Shown in pieces: positions 57,641 through 64,000 of a stretch of DNA of 64,000 nucleotides; the stretch's first letter is position 1; every line of letters begins with the position of its first letter. The position numbers were made by a program, and so were the translations under genes. The notes under the pieces are model-generated. The model saw only the letters and a program-made list of their open reading frames with translations, searched no databases and was not told where the DNA came from. This DNA comes from Rhabdophis nuchalis (Eukaryota; Chordata; Lepidosauria; Squamata; Natricidae), in the NCBI GenBank assembly GCA_039707465.1, contig CM077645.1:164573503-164637502 (forward strand). The letters run 5' to 3'.

Positions 57641-58188
57641 AAGTGATGCACTTGAGAAAACAGACAAACCTTTTTCTCACCATTCTCAGTTTCTGAATAG
57701 CTAATCATTTTTCTGTATTCTTTTGTCTTATTTTTATCTATCCTTTCATGTCACCTAATATGATTTGTTTCCTCTCTCTCTGTTTTTCTTTATTTCTTCT
57801 ATCAATTTATTTAGAAGTTTTTTGCATAGCTTTTTCCCGGTTTTTTTTCACCATTCACTGAAACATACCATACAATTATCACAAACCTATTGGTTCTTAC
57901 TTTCATACATATCCCAACAATCTTGACAACACGAGTGCGTTATTCATCATTTAATCTGTATCTTCTTTTTCCTCTGAAGATTATTCAACAATTCTATCCA
58001 AATGATCAGAACCATATCAGTTTCCCTTTCTTCTAAGGCTCACAGATACATCTTTTATTTTTTTAAATAATTTCATTGGTTGGGCCCATAGATATTGACA
58101 TCTTCTGCCTGTCATGATTTTGAACAAACAAAATACTTTTGAATAATGTATATAACTTTAAAGGAATATAGAGTACTTTTATATATTA
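57641..58188. other. Non-coding, no feature recognised
   Basis: T-rich sequence, perhaps an old antisense LINE end (57830-58130); not assignable. Confidence 0.35.
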
Positions 58189-58196
58189 CTTTAGAG

Positions 58197-58534
58197 CAGT
58201 GCTTCTCAAATAGTGGGGCGGGCCCCCCAGGGGGGGCGCGAGGCTCTGTAAAGGGGGGCGCGTTTGACCTCGGCAAAGGATTTAATTTTTTTTAAATTTC
58301 TAATGCACTTTAAATCTTTTCTGCTACAGTTAATAAAGCTATTCTTTTTTGTAAATTGATCCACATTTCTTTCTTTTTTTATTCTCTTATACGTTAATAA
58401 GGATACAGTGTTATGCAGAGGTGTACTTATAACAATTTTATAGACAAATGATACTATTTACAGTCGCGCGGGGGGCGCGAAATGTTTTCTTCTTCCTAGG
58501 GGGGGGCATGACAGAAAATAATTGAGAAGCACTG
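58197..58534. mobile_element. hAT-type MITE with perfect 8-bp TSD
   Basis: It begins cagtgcttctcaaatagtgg and ends aattgagaagcactg. The flanks are ctttagag at 58189-58196 and 58535-58542. G-rich sub-terminal blocks (gggggggcgcg) lie near both ends, with an AT-rich centre. Confidence 0.93.
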
Positions 58535-58567
58535 CTTTAGAGTAATATAAAAAACAATGCTGTGATA

Positions 58568-59015
58568 TTTATTTATTTATTTATCAAATTTGTATACCGC
58601 CCTATCTCCTCGAAGGGACTCAGGGCGGTGCACAGAAATATAAAACATATACAAAACAATACAATATATAACAGTTTAAAATAGAATTAAATAAGGGTCT
58701 GCGCTTGAAAATTTGAAGTAAAAAAGGTTAAAATCAATTAAAAACGTTACCCATTAAAATTAAGGCTGGCCGGCTTCTTGAAATAGATGAGTCTTTAATG
58801 CCCGGCCGAAGAGGCGTAGGTCCGTGATGGTACGAAGATCGGGGGGTAAGTCATTCCAGAGGGCAGGCCCCGCCACAGAGAAGACTCTCCCCCTGCGGGC
58901 CACCCATCAGCATTGTCTGGCAGATGGCACCCTGAGGAGGCCCACTCTGTGGGAGTGGACAGGTCTAAGGGAGGTGTGTGGTAGGAGATGGTCCCGCAAG
59001 TAGCCAGGTCCACAT
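58568..59015 (-). mobile_element. L2-like LINE 3' fragment
   Basis: The 3' hairpin (CCGCCCT ... AGGGCGG on the minus strand) and a (TAAA)n tail lie at the low end. The minus-strand frame 58795-59013 is a shifted version of the polyprotein C-terminus (the LPHTSLRPVHSHR and FGLPSGMTYPP-like traces). Confidence 0.85.
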
Positions 59016-60715
59016 TTACTTATATGTATTAACAAATTGAAAATACAATTAATTGGTATTCTAATAAATAATAATATATTTATCCAGTGGCTTTTTTCAG
59101 CTCCTTCTTTTTTTTCTTTTTCACATATCGATGAAACTAAAATCCTGAAAATGTTTTGCACATTTTCAAATTTTCAAATCTTTAATGTCAGCAAAACAAC
59201 ATAGTGAAAAATAATTCTGCAGTTGTGCAATATGCACTTAGCATGATGTGTTCTAAATATATACTATACACCTTACATGAAATATACACTTTTGCTTTCA
59301 GAGTAAACATGGCAAATGACTGAACATAGTAGTTTTGAAAATAGTATAATTTATTATTGTTATTGCTTAAGATAATTGTTGTTATTGTTATTTCTTATTC
59401 TTGAATTAAAGTGACACTCTGTATTATAAACAGACTCATCTATGTTTACTATAAAAATTATAATAATAAATCAGGCAGAGTATGGAAGGAAATTATATCA
59501 TCCTCTAATTTGCATATACCATTAACTCTACTTTATAAATCATCATCAAACATATGCCAGGATGGTTCTATTCCTACTTGACTAAAAAAATAAGATCAAG
59601 GGGGGGAAAAAGAATTGCTCATTTTTATAATTATCCTCAAATAAAAAGAGCCAACTATCATAATTTAAAAGCAATTTTTGAAAGTTCTGCCACGAAGTAA
59701 GACAAGCCTAGAAAAATTATTATCTTCCTCTTAATTACTAATATTGTAACAGTTGTTTTTCAGCAATTAAGTGGTAATTTATAAATGCATCTCTATTTAA
59801 AGTTTGTATGGGGTAGGGTAGGGATAAATCAGCTCCAATTTGAAACTTTTATTATGACATTTTATGAACATACATGGTTTTAATACGTTTATATTTGTGG
59901 AATGGAAAAGAGCATATTATCCAGGGCAATAGAGTTAACATTAAATAGTATTATTTTCATATTTAAAAAGGAAAAATAAAATAACTTCAAATCCAAATGA
60001 TTTTCAGTGTGAGTAGTCTTAATGTATATAATTACTTTAAAGAAACGACTCTGTCCAGGAACTAAAAATGGAATGAATCAGATGGGGAAATACATTAAGT
60101 AATCATTTAGCCATGATAAAAAGAAAGCGGCACATTGGTTTATTTTGAAATCAGGAAGCCCTTTGCCAAACTTTTCATAGCTGTTTAAAGATTTTTACAC
60201 ATGCTTCTTTAATCAAATTTATTAAAAACAGAAAAAGTATCAGGCTATAAATACCATGGCAATTGCATAATTGCTAAAGGTAGACGTTAATACCCAATTT
60301 GTCTCTAAATTTCTTAAGATGGAGATTTCTTAATTATCTTTTAATAATTATTTCATGATATAATGTAATTCATGATGGTATCATATCATGATATTTCATG
60401 ATATCTAGATAAATGGGGAGACCCAGTCTGAACACTTTTCCAAAGTAACATCCTTTTTCTAGCCCCTGAGAAGTTCATTACACGATTGTTTAATGATAAC
60501 AAAAGTACAGTCTCAGAATGGGACAATAACATCTGATAAATAATATTACTCCTATATTTGCACACCATAAAACAAGTCTAAGAAAATGTAGAACATCATT
60601 TAGATTCTCCATTAACAGCATTGAAATTTCAGAGGAAAAATAAAAAACAATGCAAAATCATTAGAGCAGAGGAAAAGCACGCAGTGAACTGGTAGGAGTT
60701 TGTAAGTCATCTTTA
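59016..60715. other. Non-coding, no feature recognised
   Basis: Very AT-rich, no exon or repeat assigned over 1.7 kb. Confidence 0.45.
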
Positions 60716-61480
60716 CTGAACATATGTGATGTGATGATGTTCACCCATTGTGTTCGAAGACATCTTAAAGGTTGTGGGTTGTCCACAGGTGGCTGGTAAG
60801 GCCTATACAGGCATGAAAGGTTTGGCCACTTGTTGGGGCAGACATGTGTGGGTACCGTTGTTGCACCATTTGTAGCTCTGACTTTGCGGAGTGCTCATTT
60901 CTTTTGTGTTATGGTTGTTCTTCTGTCCTCAGATGTCTGGCCCCCTTGGTGGATCAGTGTGCACCATGTCAATCGATCTTGTGCCAGGGTTTCCCAGGAG
61001 GTGGTGTCAATTTCCAGAGACTTGAAGGAGGCTGTCAACATGTTTTTGTATCACTTCCTTTGTCCCCCATGCAATCACTTTCCTTGAGATAGCTCACCAT
61101 AGAAGAGCTGTTTAGGAATGTGATGGTCTGGCATCTTTGCAACATGGCCTGCCCAGCATATATGGTCTTTCATCAGCAGGGTTTGAACTGCTCTAGAGAG
61201 GACTTCTGTGTCTGGCACCTTGCTCTGCCACTGGATCCTCAGTATTCTACAGAGGCAGGTCATGTGGAAGTGGTTCAGTAGCCTAGTGTGCTTCCTGTAT
61301 ACAGTCCAAGTCTCACTGGCTTACATCAGGGTACTTAGCGCTACTGCTCAGTAGACTTTGAGCTTTGTAGCTAGTGGTCCCAAACATTGGTCAGTAGTCT
61401 GCCAAATGCAGAGTTTGCCTTGGCAATTCTACAGTTGACCTCAATGTCAATTGTCACTGCAAAGGAGAGGGTGCTGTAAG
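60716..61480 (-). pseudogene. Decayed LINE endonuclease/RT C-terminal fragment
   Basis: The minus-strand frame 61075-61263 reads CRILRIQWQSKVPDTEVL, then HICWAGHVAKMPDHHIPKQL and FYGELSQGK. The GHV-RM-D-R-P-L-GEL pattern is common near the C-terminus of animal 'endonuclease-reverse transcriptase' LINEs of the I/Jockey-type groups. Broken sequence continues to about 60720, where a zinc-finger-like tail would be expected. The clade is uncertain. Confidence 0.5.
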
Positions 61481-61602
61481 TTTGTAAGCTATCTTTAATG
61501 TATATATGTATGCACATGTGTGATATGTGAATGTTTGGATGTCCTTGAGATGTTTTAATAGTATGAACAGGACAATTTGTCATTTTTTCCACCAAATTTG
61601 CT

Positions 61603-61775
61603 TAGAATAGAATAGAATAGAATAGAATAGAATAGAATAGAATAGAATAGAATAGAATAGAATAGAATAGAATAGAATAGAATAACAGAGTTGAAAGGGA
61701 CCTTGGAGGTCTTTTAGTCCAACCTCCTGCTTAGGCAGGAAACCCTACACCACTTCAGACAAACATAGTATGCTC
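61603..61775 (-). mobile_element. CR1 3' end with (AATAG)n tail
   Basis: About 16 AATAG copies (61603-61683), then 'gttgaaagggaccttggagg', 'tagtccaacctcctgc' and 'accacttcagacaaac', the reverse of the CR1 terminus. Only about 90 bp of CR1 body remains. Confidence 0.92.
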
Positions 61776-62604
61776 ACATTTTGCAAAAAGCTTTTCATTG
61801 GGAAATAAAGTGCTTCTTGGTGTTATATCCTACTTTTTCCCTTCAAACCTGAGACTTATCTAAAGATCTTCATTTTCAGATAAGCAATAATATAATGAGA
61901 CTTTGGCTAAGACAGATTGGCCCAAAATAATCCATTAAATTTTACACTGGAGAATGGACTTGAATTTGGATTATTGAGTAAAATACATGAATCACCATAT
62001 CAGATTATGCATATACTTTTTTAAAGATATATGCATGTACTGACAACTTATTGAGTTGCAATCTGTGTTGTGAAAATTTAGAAAAAGTTGTGAAAATTTA
62101 GCTTGGTGTCACGCTTTCCAGTCTTTTCACCTAGTTTGAAAGAAACCTGCCCATCTGCAAAATCTGGTCAATCAAATTTTCACCAATCCATAATCCACTT
62201 AACAAATGTCTCACTTAACAACAGAAACTTGGAGTTCAATTGTGGTTATCAGTCAAGAACTGCCTGTATTATGGACCTGAGCACTACCCCATTGAACACA
62301 CTATGTTTAGAAATATTTTTGATGTATTAAAAATGTCTTAGCTTTGTGATAAAGGTATTTATTGAATAGAAGCATGTTTTCAATTATCTGCCTAATTATT
62401 TGTTATTGTTTTTAAAAATGCAGGCTGGATTGCGTTGCGTTGGATTTTTTGTTATGCTTGGCAAGAACAGCAAAAGCAACTATTTTCACAGCATGCTTCT
62501 AAGGGCTGATGAACAAGAAACTTGTAATTTTTATCTGGCCCCATGTTCATCCACATGAGTTGCTTATTCTTCCTCTCTGTGACATCTTCCAAACTTTAAT
62601 TTAG
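61776..62604. other. Unannotated; DNA-transposon end at about 62185-62270
   Basis: 'cacttaacaaatgtctcac', 'ttggagttcaattgtgg' and 'cagtcaagaactgcctg' match the terminus of the 10085-10512 family. The rest is unassigned. Confidence 0.4.
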
Positions 62605-62922
62605 CATGGAAATAACAGGAAAAAATGTCATGCAAACTGTTGAATTATTCAAAGTGTTACATGGCAATCTTAATTACTGTGAAAGTTTACCATTGCAGAT
62701 CAGTACCGAACGTGTTCTAGTTAATTTGATTGGCCTTTACATTGACATTTTAAGCTTCCTTGGCCCATTTAAACAAAGAAGTGGACATGCTGCAAAACAA
62801 TACCTGGCTAAGTTCCAACAAGTTTGGAGTGTGTTAGAAAGAAAGAATGTGAAAGCAGAAACAAATTTCCTTTGTCTTAAAGGATACTTTGTATTCTGCA
62901 GAATCATTAAAATGTTTTAATT
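62605..62922 (+). CDS. Possible terminal exon, unidentified
   Basis: A good acceptor-like sequence (aaactttaatttag) ends at 62604. From the ATG at 62606 a frame stays open for 104 codons to TAA, and aataaa follows at 62959-62964. The peptide (ELFKVLHGNLNYCESLPLQ, then VLVNLIGLYIDILSFLG and AKQYLAKFQQVWSVLERK) looks globular and helical, with codon use more even than nearby chance frames. I do not recognise it. It could be a host exon, a retrocopy piece or chance. Confidence 0.25.
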
Positions 62923-62964
62923 TTCTGAGCCATCTGCTCAGCGAAGAAAAGAATAGAAAATAAA

Positions 62965-63334
62965 TGAGCTGAGTGACCCACCTCTTTTTGTGAAGAACTG
63001 CTATAGATGCTATATGATGAATTTTGTTGATTTATACATGACTATAATATACTGAACAAAATTCAATGACAGCAGCTCTCTATATATTTACTTCAGGAGA
63101 ACTAATTGGTTTCTGTGGGGTTTGTTGGTTCACAGGTTCAGGCAGAACTGGCAGTACGCATCTTTTTAGAAAGCACATGAACGAATAAAAAATACATTAA
63201 TCTGATAGTCCAAATATTGCCAAGGTTACTTCACTATACAATAATTTAATCATTATATGAATGGTGTGTCTTTATCTATTCATATCTATTTTAATTGTAT
63301 CTATGCTTGTTGGTTTTATGCATGTATTTTTAAA
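62965..63334. other. Non-coding; possible hAT remnant near 63120-63165
   Basis: 'ttggttcacaggttcaggcagaactggcagtac' resembles the ggttcacccgaaccgg MITE family. Otherwise AT-rich and unassigned. Confidence 0.35.
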
Positions 63335-63391
63335 TTCCCTGTGCACCGCCTCGAGTCCCTTCGGGGAGAGAGAGCGGTTTTATTAATTAAA

Positions 63392-63463
<72 letters not shown>

Positions 63464-63466
63464 TTA
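63335..63466 (+). mobile_element. L2-like LINE 3' end with (ATT)n array
   Basis: 'ttaaattccctgtgcaccgcc' leads into the hairpin CCGCCTC...GAGAGCGG and an (ATT)n array to about 63464. It has the same subfamily signature as the element at 28966-31766. Confidence 0.85.
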
Positions 63467-63502
63467 AATTGTTCTAAACATTTATTGGGAAATCATGCAC
63501 AG

Positions 63503-64000
63503 AGCAGCCATCCACCAGTTGAAAAAATAGGGGCACCTTCAGAATTACCTGGCTTGTGTGGTCAAGCCAACATGCAGAATAACAAACCAAGAACTCCTGA
63601 ATGGCATTTTTCTGACCAACTTGCTTCTGTTCGCAATACGAATCCCATAATGTCATTGACACCACATAGAGATGAAGCAGAAGTCTCTGGTGATCTTGAT
63701 CATGGAAGCAAAGGAAATCCCCATGATTATGAGCAGCTATATAATGCTTCTGAAGATATGTTCTCTGTTAACTTTGATCTTGGATTTTCTTTTCAAGAGT
63801 CAGAAGATGATGCCTTAGAGCAGATGAACCCCTTGAAAAATAAGGGGAGCCCTGCAGCTGGTCATTCCAACAGGGTTGAAGCCTCTCTCTCAAATAGTAG
63901 TTTGGTAAATAAATATCCCAGTAATGAATGTTTTAATAATGTGACTAAATCTTCTACACCGTTAAACTTGCAAAACCACAATCCTGGTCCGTCAGCGATT
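63503..64000 (+). CDS. FANCM: Partial exon, FANCM-like
   Basis: An open frame of 166 codons runs off the window; it is also open further upstream into the ATT array, so the start is set by the likely acceptor gcacag|AG at 63502, preceded by a branch-point-like ttctaaac (63472-63479). The translation is polar and acidic and contains DMFSVNFDLGFSFQESEDD, which I match from memory to the FSVTFDLGF/acidic segment in the central, largely disordered part of vertebrate FANCM. FANCM is a DNA translocase that anchors the Fanconi anaemia core complex and remodels stalled forks; none of the helicase motifs are in this piece. No other FANCM exon is recognised in the window, so a displaced pseudogene fragment is possible, though the lack of stops argues against an old one. 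Confidence 0.5.

Overview
The window looks like nuclear DNA of a squamate reptile, most likely a snake. The evidence is the repeat content: Sauria-type tRNA-derived SINEs with a BovB-like tail; CR1 (L3-type) LINEs ending in AATAG/ATTGT pentamer arrays; L2-like LINEs with APE and RT domains; an R4/Dong-type LINE; L1-type ORF1 sequences; Penelope-like fragments; and many hAT-type MITEs with perfect 8-bp target-site duplications (TSDs). There is no operon structure, no rRNA or free-standing tRNA gene, and no CRISPR array. All family names come from recognising sequence by eye; no database was searched.

Layout. About 1-28 kb is mostly unrecognised, AT-rich intergenic or intronic DNA with scattered MITEs, SINEs, LINE 3' ends and microsatellites. 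At 28-32 kb an L2-like LINE with an 850-codon open frame sits inside an older antisense CR1. At 32-38 kb there are Penelope-like and SINE fragments, then a decayed antisense L2-like copy. At 40.6-42.6 kb lies a complete, TSD-flanked L1 derivative with an intact ORF1 and no ORF2. At 43-48 kb are L2-like, hAT, CR1 and R4 pieces, with a CR1 copy and a small MITE interrupting the R4 element. At 50.3-53.0 kb an old DNA transposon is split by an L2-like 3' fragment and by a second full-length copy of the ORF1-only L1 derivative. At 54.1-57.3 kb is a nearly full L2-like element with only two visible coding lesions. From 57 to 62 kb there are more MITEs and LINE tails.

Host coding sequence is scarce. 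The last ~500 bases are continuously open and contain a motif resembling the central region of FANCM, so the window may end inside a FANCM exon, with the rest being its upstream intron or intergenic DNA. A possible terminal exon at 62.6 kb and a possible 40-nt exon at 26.26 kb are weak candidates.

The strongest unusual signal is the pair of ORF1-only, full-length L1 derivatives. Both carry the same 5'UTR-ORF1-3'UTR arrangement with no reverse transcriptase, both are flanked by TSDs, and one has an intact ORF. This is the architecture of mammalian HAL1 ('half-L1') elements, here in what appears to be a reptile. A second signal is a 3'-terminal hairpin in the L2-like LINEs whose stem changes in a compensatory way between subfamilies.
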